Of a stretch of DNA of 35,931 bases, positions 16,973 through 24,164 are shown piece by piece; within the stretch, counting starts at the first letter, position 1; the number at the start of each line of letters is the position of its first letter. The DNA comes from Comamonadaceae bacterium (GTDB lineage Bacteria > Pseudomonadota > Gammaproteobacteria > Burkholderiales > Burkholderiaceae_C), in contig CANEVH010000040.1 in NCBI GenBank assembly GCA_947442105.1, forward strand, positions 1-35,931, given 5' to 3'. Made by a program: the position numbers and the translations under genes. The notes beneath the pieces are model-generated. The model did no database searches and was not told the origin of the DNA. It saw nothing but the letters and a program-made list of their open reading frames with translations.

Positions 16973-17692
16973 ATGATGCTTGACGCACCCCTCTCCGACG
17001 CTGAATTCGCACTGCTTGATGATTTTTTGATGAGCGACGACGCTCCGGAAAATACGATGGACACCGTCATGCTGGACGGCTACCTGGCCGCCGTGGTGTC
17101 GGGCCCCACCATGGTCATGCCCAGCGAATGGCTGCGCTGGGTGTGGGACACCGACAACGGCACCGAATCCCCCACATTCGCCACCATGGCACAAGCGCAG
17201 CAGATCACCGGCTTGCTGATGCGGCATTACCAGGATGTGAACCACACACTCACCCATGCCCCCGCAGATTACGAACCCCGCCTGTACGAACGCGAAGTGG
17301 ATGGCCGCACCATCCCCATCATTGACGAATGGTGCATGGGCTACCACTTGGGTATGTCTATAGACTTTCGCGCCTGGGCGCCCTTGCTGCTGGCCGAGCC
17401 CGCCATGCTGCAAACCGTGCTGCTTTACGGCAGCGACGAGGGCTGGGAAGTGCTGAAAAAGCAGCCCATCGACCTGGACGCCCACCAAGCCCACGCCGAC
17501 CGCTTGGAGCCCATGGCCTGCCAAGTGCACGCCTATTGGCTGGCCCAGCGCCAAGCCGCCCAGCGCAAGGGCGAGGCGCCCCGCGTGCTGGCCAAACCAC
17601 GGCCCGTGCGCAGCACCCCAAAAGTGGGCCGCAACGAGATTTGCCCCTGCGGCAGTGGCAAAAAATACAAGCACTGCCACGCCAACCAGTAA
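16973..17692 (+). CDS. UPF0149 family protein with C-terminal SEC-C zinc motif
   Basis: 239 residues. The N-terminal two thirds match the UPF0149/YecA/YgfB all-helical domain ([50 protein letters not shown]). The last 22 residues are a SEC-C zinc finger ([18 protein letters not shown]), as at the end of SecA. The SEC-C motif is used for binding SecB, ribosomes or other partners in different families; function here is unknown. ATG 16973 is chosen because the ORF start at 16922 adds sequence unrelated to the domain. It ends 7 bp before mod, so the restriction cassette may be transcribed from this gene's promoter. Confidence 0.88.
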   Translation: MMLDAPLSDAEFALLDDFLMSDDAPENTMDTVMLDGYLAAVVSGPTMVMPSEWLRWVWDTDNGTESPTFATMAQAQQITGLLMRHYQDVNHTLTHAPADYEPRLYEREVDGRTIPIIDEWCMGYHLGMSIDFRAWAPLLLAEPAMLQTVLLYGSDEGWEVLKKQPIDLDAHQAHADRLEPMACQVHAYWLAQRQAAQRKGEAPRVLAKPRPVRSTPKVGRNEICPCGSGKKYKHCHANQ

Positions 17693-17699
17693 GGACACC

Positions 17700-19784
17700 A
17701 TGCCCGAAATCGTCTTCAAAGGCAAAGAGTACGTCTACAACCACCACCTCAGCGTGCCCTACCGCCCCTTGGTGGCTCACCATGCCAAAGGCATAGGCCC
17801 GGAAGACTTGGCCAGCAACCTGGTCATCCACGGCGACAACCTGCACGCGCTCAAGGCGCTGCTGCCGCGCTACGCGGGCAAGGTGGATCTGGTGTTCATC
17901 GACCCGCCCTACAACACCGGCAACGAAGGCTGGTGCTACAGCGACGGCGTCAACAGCCCCATCATGAAAGAGTGGCTCTCCACCAACCCGGTGGACACCG
18001 AGGACATGCTGCGCCACGACAAATGGCTGTGCATGATGTGGCCGCGCCTGGTGTTGCTGCGTGAGCTGATGGCGGACACCGGCTCCATTTGGATTACGCT
18101 GGACGACAACGAGGTGCACCACGCTCGCGCCGTGCTGGACGAGTTGTTTGGTGCGGACAACTTTGTGGCGACTTGCATCTGGCAGAAGAACTATTCACCA
18201 AAAGGCACAGCGCAGTTTTTCAGCGAAGACCATGACTATGTGCTGGTGTACGCCAGGCACAAACAGCAGTGGCGACCAAACTTGCTGGAACGTACAGCGG
18301 ACATGGATGCGCGCTATGACAACCCTGACCAGGACCCCAAAGGACCATGGAAGGCTAGTGACTTGTCGGCTCGCAATCATTACAGCGAAGGCACTTATTC
18401 CATCACCTGCCCAAGCGGGCGCGTCATTCTCGGCCCTCCACCTGGAAACTACTGGCGCGTCAAGGAGTCCAAGTTCAAAGAGTGGGACGCTGAGGGGCGT
18501 ATTTGGTGGGGTGAGGACGGAAGCAACGTTCCGGCGATAAAGCGTTATCTGTCGGAAGTCAAACAAGGCCGCACCCCCCAAACCCTTTGGTTTTACGACG
18601 AAGTGGGCCACACCCAAGACGCCAAAAAAACATTGCTCGAAATGGGTGTGCTCAAAGACCAGGAAAGCACCATCACCCCCAAGCCAGTGGCTTTGCTAGA
18701 GCGCATATTGGACTTGGCCAGCGACGACGACTCCCTCATCCTCGACAGCTTCGCCGGCAGCGGCACCACCGCCCACGCCGTGCTTAAGGCCAATGCCAAA
18801 GACGGCGGGCGGCGCAAGTTCATTTTGGTGGAAGGCGAAGACTACGCCGACAAGCTCACCGCCGAGCGCGTGCGCCGCGCCATGGGCGGCTACGCCTGGG
18901 TGGGCACCCAGCGCGAGACGCTGCTGGAAGAGAAAATCAATTTCACCCAGTTCAAAAAAGCCGACCAGTGGCTCGCCAAAATCGAGGCCATCAAGGCCAA
19001 GGAAGGCTTTACCGAGGCCAGCCCCCAAATGGAGCTGGGAGGCCTTGGGCCGGAGGGCTCTGCGCAGGTCAAGGAGGAGCCCGCAGGCGACAGCCGGAGG
19101 GCGGGGGACACGGAGCGGAGCCCTTTGGCCCAAGGCCTCCCAGCGGGGGACACGGAGCAGAACCGCCTGCCGCCTGCCCTCCCAACGGGGCAGTCGGAGG
19201 CAAGCGCGCTGGACACAGGTCGCTTAGCCGGTCACGTCAAGGCATCACGACCCGAGCCAAAGAAAAAGCGCTTCGACAAAATCAACGTCGAACTCAAGGA
19301 CGGCGTGCTCAAGGTGGAAGGCGAAAAGCGCATCAGCCAGCGCGTGGACGGCTTGGGCGGTGAGTTCACCTACTGCACGCTGGGCGAGCCGCTTAACGTT
19401 GAAAAGCTGCTCAGCGGCGCGCACCTGCCCGCGTTTGACGCGCTGGGCGCATGGCTTTTTTATACCGCCACCGGCGGCACGCTCTTGCCCGCGCCCAAAG
19501 ACGCGCCCCCGTGGTACCTGGGCGAGGCCACGGATGCCCATGTGTGGCTGGTCTACGCGCCCGAGCTGGGTTTTCTGAAAAGCCCCGAGGCCGCCCTGAC
19601 CCTGAGCCGCGCCCAAGGCTTTGCCGACTGGGGCCGCGCCCGCGCCGCAGCGCAGGGCGCAGACGCCCCCGCGCCCAAGCGCCACCTGGTATTCGCCCCG
19701 GCCAAATACCTGAGCAACAAACAACTGCTGGAACTCGGCGTGGACTATTGCCCGCTGCCGTTTGCGCTTTATCGGGAGGGGTGA
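17700..19784 (+). CDS. Type III restriction-modification DNA methyltransferase (Mod)
   Basis: 694-residue adenine-N6 methyltransferase of the beta class. Motif IV DPPYNTG starts at Asp68 and the AdoMet motif I FAGSGTT is at 351-357, i.e. the IV-then-I order of type III Mod proteins. Between them, at about residues 150-285, is the presumed target-recognition region (QKNYSPKGTAQFFSEDHDYV onward), which is visibly AT-richer than the rest. Mod both marks the host site and gives Res its specificity. After motif I come a helical segment and an odd Gly/Pro/Ser-rich stretch at about 445-518, encoded by palindromic DNA, then a conserved C-terminal part (KYLSNKQLLELGVDYCPLPF). ATG 17700 follows AAGGAC closely and starts MPEIVFKGKEYVYN. 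The stop is one base before the next start. Confidence 0.94.
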   Translation: MPEIVFKGKEYVYNHHLSVPYRPLVAHHAKGIGPEDLASNLVIHGDNLHALKALLPRYAGKVDLVFIDPPYNTGNEGWCYSDGVNSPIMKEWLSTNPVDTEDMLRHDKWLCMMWPRLVLLRELMADTGSIWITLDDNEVHHARAVLDELFGADNFVATCIWQKNYSPKGTAQFFSEDHDYVLVYARHKQQWRPNLLERTADMDARYDNPDQDPKGPWKASDLSARNHYSEGTYSITCPSGRVILGPPPGNYWRVKESKFKEWDAEGRIWWGEDGSNVPAIKRYLSEVKQGRTPQTLWFYDEVGHTQDAKKTLLEMGVLKDQESTITPKPVALLERILDLASDDDSLILDSFAGSGTTAHAVLKANAKDGGRRKFILVEGEDYADKLTAERVRRAMGGYAWVGTQRETLLEEKINFTQFKKADQWLAKIEAIKAKEGFTEASPQMELGGLGPEGSAQVKEEPAGDSRRAGDTERSPLAQGLPAGDTEQNRLPPALPTGQSEASALDTGRLAGHVKASRPEPKKKRFDKINVELKDGVLKVEGEKRISQRVDGLGGEFTYCTLGEPLNVEKLLSGAHLPAFDALGAWLFYTATGGTLLPAPKDAPPWYLGEATDAHVWLVYAPELGFLKSPEAALTLSRAQGFADWGRARAAAQGADAPAPKRHLVFAPAKYLSNKQLLELGVDYCPLPFALYREG
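19035..19158. repeat. In-frame palindromic insert with direct repeats in mod
   Basis: A perfect 17-bp inverted repeat (19035-19051 with 19127-19143) encloses 75 nt. Pairing continues imperfectly inward around GGGCTC (19055-19060) and GAGCCC (19118-19123). A 16-bp direct repeat GCGGGGGACACGGAGC occurs at 19101-19116 and 19143-19158. The translation is a polar, proline-rich linker with repeated GDTEx segments, between the catalytic part and C-terminal part of Mod. Sequence differs from the fdsA element. Confidence 0.85.
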
Positions 19785-19785
19785 G

Positions 19786-22464
19786 ATGAAAGATTCCCAC
19801 GTGATGACTTACGCAAAATTTTGGAAATGTGCCCTGCAGGTCAACCCGTTTGGCTACAACAGCGCCTATCGGGGCGACGAACACGCCATGAACGAGGAGG
19901 ACTACAACCAAGCGCTGCTTGAAAAGTGCCTCACGCTCGGCATCAAGGTCGTGGGTTTGGCCGACCATGGCAGCGTGGACAGTGTGGATGCCTTGCGCAA
20001 TGTGCTGGCACCGCACGGTATCGTCGTATTTCCAGGCTTCGAGATTGCCTCGACAGAGAAGATTCACATGGTCTGCCTGTTCTCAGAAGCTACGACCAAA
20101 GATCAGTTAAACCGTTATCTTGGCAGTCTTGGCCTGACTAACCTGGATGAAAAAGTTTGGCCCTCTAATTTGGGCTGTCTGGAATTGGCAAAAATCATTC
20201 AAGGCTTGGGCGGCTTCTGGTATGCCGCGCACATGACGGGTAATAACGGTTTGCTCCGCCTGCATCAAGACGGGGGTGGGCTTTTCCACATATGGAAAAA
20301 CCATGCCTTAGTTCGTGCGGGGCAAATACCGGGGCCGGTGGATGATTTGCCATCAAATTACAAGCCAATCCTTGAGAACTTAGACCCCCACTGGAAGCGC
20401 GAACGACCCATTGCGGTCATCAATGCCAAGGATGTTGCCAAACCATCGGACCTAGAGCATCCCAGCGCCACGTGCGGGATCAAGATGACCAAGCCGAGTT
20501 TTGAGGCCTTCAAGGTTGCTTTTCTAGACCCGCAATCGCGCATCCGGTTGAGTTCGCAAAAACCAGAGCAGCCGGCCGGCGAGGTCGTATCCATGTCTGT
20601 TACGGGAGGTTATCTCGATGGAGTGAACATCGCTTTTTCCCGGCACTTGAACACCGTCATTGGCGGACGCGGCACGGGCAAATCGACCTTGTTGGAGTGT
20701 TTGCGTTACGTGCTGGACATTCCCCCCAAAGGCAAGCAGGCGCATAAACTGCACTTGGACATCATTCAGGAAAATTTGGGCAAGGCCTCGGGCCGAATAG
20801 AGGTGGAAGTTGTATCGAGCGCGCAGCATGGCAAGCGCTACCGCGTGTCCCGGCGTTACGGCGAAATGCCTATCGTGCGCGAGGCTGTGCCCGACGCAAG
20901 CGCTAATGTCTCTACCCTGCAACCGCGTGACCTGTTGCCGGGAATCGATATTTATGGCCAGAACGAGATTTACGAACTGGCACAAGACGAGCAAAGCCGC
21001 GTTCAACTGCTCAACCGTTTTTTACCCAGTGAAGGGGATTACGCCCAGCGAAGCGCAAGGGTAAAAAAGCAGTTGCAAGAAAACCGGCAAAAGCTGGTCA
21101 AGACGCTGGGGGAGGTTGATGATTTACAAGCCCAGCTCGCGCGCTTGCCCAAGCTGCTTGAGCAACTGCAAGGCTTTCAATTGGTCGGAATTCAGGAAAA
21201 ACTGGCAAAGACCCCTTTGTTTGCGCGCGAGAGGCAGGTGGTGGAGCGCACAGCAGAGGAAGTGCAGCACTTGCGCGACGGCGTGGCGAGCCTGGGTGAG
21301 AACATGCCGGACCTGGCTTTTATCAGCGACAAAGCCTTAGAAGATTTGCCCAATGCCGCCTTGCTGCGCCCTGCGCGGGCAGTTTTGGAAAATCTGCGCG
21401 AAAGTTTTCAAGCGCATTTGCTTGAATTGAAGGCAGTGCTGGCAACTGGCGAGCAGCAAATAGAGGATCAACTGACTTTGTGGAGGCAGTCGATGGCAAT
21501 GGGTGAGGCAGAGCTTGAAAAAGCCTTGCGCAGCCTTCCATCCACCGCCGGGAAAAGTGGCCAGGAGGTGGGTACGGCGTACCAGCGGCTGCTGCAAGAC
21601 ATTGAGCGCATTAGGCCGCTGGAAACCCGCTTGGCTAACCACAAGAAGCTGCTGGAATCACAAGAGCAGGAGCGCCGGAATTTGATGGCCGACTTTTCTG
21701 CGCTGCGCAGCCATCACACCCAAAGTTTGCAGGCCGCAGCCAAAAAATTAAACCGTCGATTAGAAGGAAAACTGAAGGTTGAAGTGGTACCCGACGCAGA
21801 TCGAACACCACTGAAAAATTTCTTGCTGGATTGCAAGCTAGAGGGGGTGCGGGAAGCGCGTCTGGGGTGGATTGATGAACGGCTTGCCATCAGCCCGTCC
21901 GCACTGGCGATGGCCATACGCGGGGGCTCAACAGAGCTTCAATTGGATTGGGCCTTAACGCCTTTGGTGGCAGATGCGTTAGCGCGGTTGCCTGCATCCG
22001 CCGTAATGGACCTTGAGGCCTTGGAACTAAATCCGCGAATCAATATTTTTCTCAACGTGTCCCACGAACAAGCGCAGGCCGCATTTCGACCCCTGGACAA
22101 GCTGTCAACTGGCCAGCAATGCACGGCGATATTGCACATGCTGCTGTTGGAAAATGTGGACCCGTTGATCATGGACCAGCCCGAGGACAATCTAGACAAC
22201 GCGTTTATTGCAGACCGCATCGTCCACGAATTGCGGGCGGCGAAGACCAGCCGTCAGTTTTTGTTTGCGACACACAATGCCAATATCCCCGTGTTTGGAG
22301 ACGCGGAATGGATCGGCGTTTTCACTGCGGTTGATGGACACGGGTCATTGGGTTTCGATGCCCAGGGTTCGATTGATGTGCCTGTCATTCGCGACCAGGT
22401 GGCGAATATCCTAGAGGGCGGGCGCGATGCGTTCATCCAACGCAAAGAGAAGTATGAGTTTTAA
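19786..22464 (+). CDS. PHP-domain / SMC-like AAA ATPase (TrlF-like) in the R-M cassette
   Basis: 892 residues. Residues 1-260 resemble a PHP metallo-phosphoesterase: Asp60-His61 in GLADHGS, the Glu in VFPGFEIAS and the His in EKIHMVCLF are present, but the first metal motif, normally HxH, reads ALQVNP (Gln18, Asn20). An ABC/SMC-type ATPase follows: Walker A GGRGTGKST (293-301), about 250 residues of coiled coil (roughly 425-690, e.g. LLQDIERIRPLETRLANHKK), signature KLSTGQQC, Walker B LIMDQPED (Asp797, Glu800) and a D-loop NLDN. The layout resembles RecF/RecN/SMC-like defence ATPases with an appended hydrolase, and I believe NCBI calls relatives TrlF family. Substrate unknown; action on nucleic acid or nucleotides is inferred. 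ATG 19786 has GGAGGGG upstream. Confidence 0.85.
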   Translation: MKDSHVMTYAKFWKCALQVNPFGYNSAYRGDEHAMNEEDYNQALLEKCLTLGIKVVGLADHGSVDSVDALRNVLAPHGIVVFPGFEIASTEKIHMVCLFSEATTKDQLNRYLGSLGLTNLDEKVWPSNLGCLELAKIIQGLGGFWYAAHMTGNNGLLRLHQDGGGLFHIWKNHALVRAGQIPGPVDDLPSNYKPILENLDPHWKRERPIAVINAKDVAKPSDLEHPSATCGIKMTKPSFEAFKVAFLDPQSRIRLSSQKPEQPAGEVVSMSVTGGYLDGVNIAFSRHLNTVIGGRGTGKSTLLECLRYVLDIPPKGKQAHKLHLDIIQENLGKASGRIEVEVVSSAQHGKRYRVSRRYGEMPIVREAVPDASANVSTLQPRDLLPGIDIYGQNEIYELAQDEQSRVQLLNRFLPSEGDYAQRSARVKKQLQENRQKLVKTLGEVDDLQAQLARLPKLLEQLQGFQLVGIQEKLAKTPLFARERQVVERTAEEVQHLRDGVASLGENMPDLAFISDKALEDLPNAALLRPARAVLENLRESFQAHLLELKAVLATGEQQIEDQLTLWRQSMAMGEAELEKALRSLPSTAGKSGQEVGTAYQRLLQDIERIRPLETRLANHKKLLESQEQERRNLMADFSALRSHHTQSLQAAAKKLNRRLEGKLKVEVVPDADRTPLKNFLLDCKLEGVREARLGWIDERLAISPSALAMAIRGGSTELQLDWALTPLVADALARLPASAVMDLEALELNPRINIFLNVSHEQAQAAFRPLDKLSTGQQCTAILHMLLLENVDPLIMDQPEDNLDNAFIADRIVHELRAAKTSRQFLFATHNANIPVFGDAEWIGVFTAVDGHGSLGFDAQGSIDVPVIRDQVANILEGGRDAFIQRKEKYEF

Positions 22465-22475
22465 GGTGGTCGCCG

Positions 22476-23717
22476 ATGTTGAAAACTGAGTTGCTGGAAG
22501 TGATTGCCAACGGTGAGAACTCAGGGGTGGAGTTCAAACGCGACGATGTTCGCCCGGAGCAACTGGCCAAAGAGATTGTCGCCCTGCTGAATTTTCAAGG
22601 TGGAAAATTGTTGTTGGGTGTGGAGGATGACGGCACCATCAGCGGCATCCAACGCAGCGACTTGGAGACTTGGGTGATGGACACCGTATTTGGCCGGTAC
22701 GTGCATCCCATGGCGCTGCCGTTTTACGAAGAGGTGGTTTTTGATGATGGCAAGCGCGTGGCGCTTGTTACCCTCACCCAGGGCGTCGCCAAGCCCTATG
22801 TGGTGCGCAACAACCAACGCGAAGATATTTATGTACGCGTCGGTAGCACATCGCGTCTGGCAACGCGGGAGCAACAAGCGCGGCTATTTGAAAGCGGCGG
22901 CATGCTCCACGCGGAGGCCTTGCCTGTATCCGGGAGCCAGTGGGACGATCTCGATCAGGCACGATTGAGCGATTACTTGGTTAACCTGGTGGGTGACCCG
23001 TCGGCACCGCAGTCCGCGAAAGACTGGGAACAGCGCCTGACTGGTTTGGGCTTTATGGTGGGTCGTCCCGACGGCCCTGGCGTTTGCACCATTGCTGGTT
23101 TGGTTCTTTTTGGGCGCAGCCCACGCCGCAGCTTGCGCTCTGCGGGTATTCGATGGATGTCATTTTCCGGCGTGAGCAAGGAATACCAGGCACAAGAGGA
23201 CGCCGTACTCGACGGCCCCTTGGTCGCTTTGTGGCAAGGCAGGCCCGGTGCAGGGCGAAACGTCCTTGAAGCGGGCTTGCTTGAGCGCTTGATGGAACGC
23301 ATGCGCCCATTTATCTCTGAGGAAGGCGCCGAGATCAATGAGGGACTGCGCCGAGAGCCAAGTTACCGTTACCCCTTTGATGCCATCCGCGAGGCGCTGC
23401 TGAATGCGCTTGTACATCGAGACTGGACGCGGTCGGTAGAAGTTGAAGTCGTCAATTACGCTGACCGTCTGGAGGTGACAAGTCCTGGTGCAATGCAGAA
23501 CTCGATGACGATTGAAAAAATGCTGGCAGGGCAACGGTCTCAACGCAACCCAATCATTGTTGAGGTCATGCGGGACTATGGATACGTGGAATCCCGTGGC
23601 ATGGGGGTACGGCGAAAAATTGTTCCCCTGGTTCGCCAGTACACCGGGCGTGACCCGAAATTTGATTTGACGGATGACTATTTGGCGGTGACATTGCCCG
23701 CCCGAAGCCATGGATAA
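22476..23717 (+). CDS. AlbA_2/Schlafen-domain protein with C-terminal GHKL-type ATPase
   Basis: 413 residues. The N-terminus is an AlbA_2 (divergent AAA-4, Schlafen-related) domain: ENSGVEFKRDDVRPEQLAKE, IVALLNFQGGKLLLGVEDDG, YVVRNNQREDIYVRVGSTSR. The C-terminal part (about 290-395) matches the HATPase_c_4 domain of RecG-like regulators: YPFDAIREALLNALVHRDWT, DRLEVTSPGAM, RNPIIVEVMRDYGYVESRGMGVRRK. Proteins with this pair are usually annotated as ATP-binding or transcriptional regulators, and AlbA_2 proteins occur in several defence loci. Its role here could be regulation of the cassette or nucleic-acid sensing; both are inference. AAGGTGG lies 6 bp before ATG 22476, and the gene starts 12 bp after the ATPase stop. 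Confidence 0.87.
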   Translation: MLKTELLEVIANGENSGVEFKRDDVRPEQLAKEIVALLNFQGGKLLLGVEDDGTISGIQRSDLETWVMDTVFGRYVHPMALPFYEEVVFDDGKRVALVTLTQGVAKPYVVRNNQREDIYVRVGSTSRLATREQQARLFESGGMLHAEALPVSGSQWDDLDQARLSDYLVNLVGDPSAPQSAKDWEQRLTGLGFMVGRPDGPGVCTIAGLVLFGRSPRRSLRSAGIRWMSFSGVSKEYQAQEDAVLDGPLVALWQGRPGAGRNVLEAGLLERLMERMRPFISEEGAEINEGLRREPSYRYPFDAIREALLNALVHRDWTRSVEVEVVNYADRLEVTSPGAMQNSMTIEKMLAGQRSQRNPIIVEVMRDYGYVESRGMGVRRKIVPLVRQYTGRDPKFDLTDDYLAVTLPARSHG

Positions 23718-23762
23718 GCTCCAACGCGGGTGCAGTGCCGCGCCCACACCGCCTTACATGCC

Positions 23763-24164
23763 ATGAGCCAACAAGCACGCTTTGCCCTCGCTTTGGGGCA
23801 TTTTGAAAAGGCGCTGGACCGCTTGAAAGAAGTTTTGGCCGAGCCGATAGAGACCACCATAGTGCGCGACGCGTTGATTCAGCGCTTTGAGTTCACTTTC
23901 GAGGCCGCTTGGAAGGCGATGTACCGCTGGCTGCGCGCGCGTGGCAACGATGTGGACGAGGAAGCAGCAGCGGTCATTCCCGAGGCCTTTGCCCGGCGCC
24001 TGATTACCGATGAAAAAGGCTGGGGCCAGATGCGCAAGTTTCGCAACAAGACATCGCACACTTATGACGAGGCGATCGCCATCGAGGTGGCCGCCTTTGT
24101 TCGCCAGTCGTCGCTTCCACTTTTTAGCGCGGTGCTGGCCACTTTGCGGGAACGCCCGCTGTGA
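23763..24164 (+). CDS. HEPN-domain protein, HepT/HI0074-type toxin
   Basis: 133-residue all-helical HEPN protein of the HI0074 (nucleotidyltransferase substrate-binding) type. It carries RNKTSHTYDE, i.e. the complete RX4HXY motif with Arg94, His99 and Tyr101. In characterised HepT toxins Arg and His make the RNase site and the Tyr is the residue AMPylated by the MntA partner. The N-terminal part (FALALGHFEKALDRLKEVL, RFEFTFEAAWKAMYRWLRARG) matches the family and length is normal. ATG 23763 is preferred to 23730 because the domain starts with MSQQARFALAL. Its TGA overlaps the GTG of the next gene (GTGA), so toxin and MNT-Res are translationally coupled. It starts 45 bp after the AlbA_2 gene. 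Confidence 0.88.
   Translation: MSQQARFALALGHFEKALDRLKEVLAEPIETTIVRDALIQRFEFTFEAAWKAMYRWLRARGNDVDEEAAAVIPEAFARRLITDEKGWGQMRKFRNKTSHTYDEAIAIEVAAFVRQSSLPLFSAVLATLRERPL

Noticed and set aside
19030..19255. Phase-variation repeat tract in mod
   Set aside because: Type III mod genes are often phase-variable through short tandem repeats, but the repeats here are long, few and spaced, not a slippage tract.
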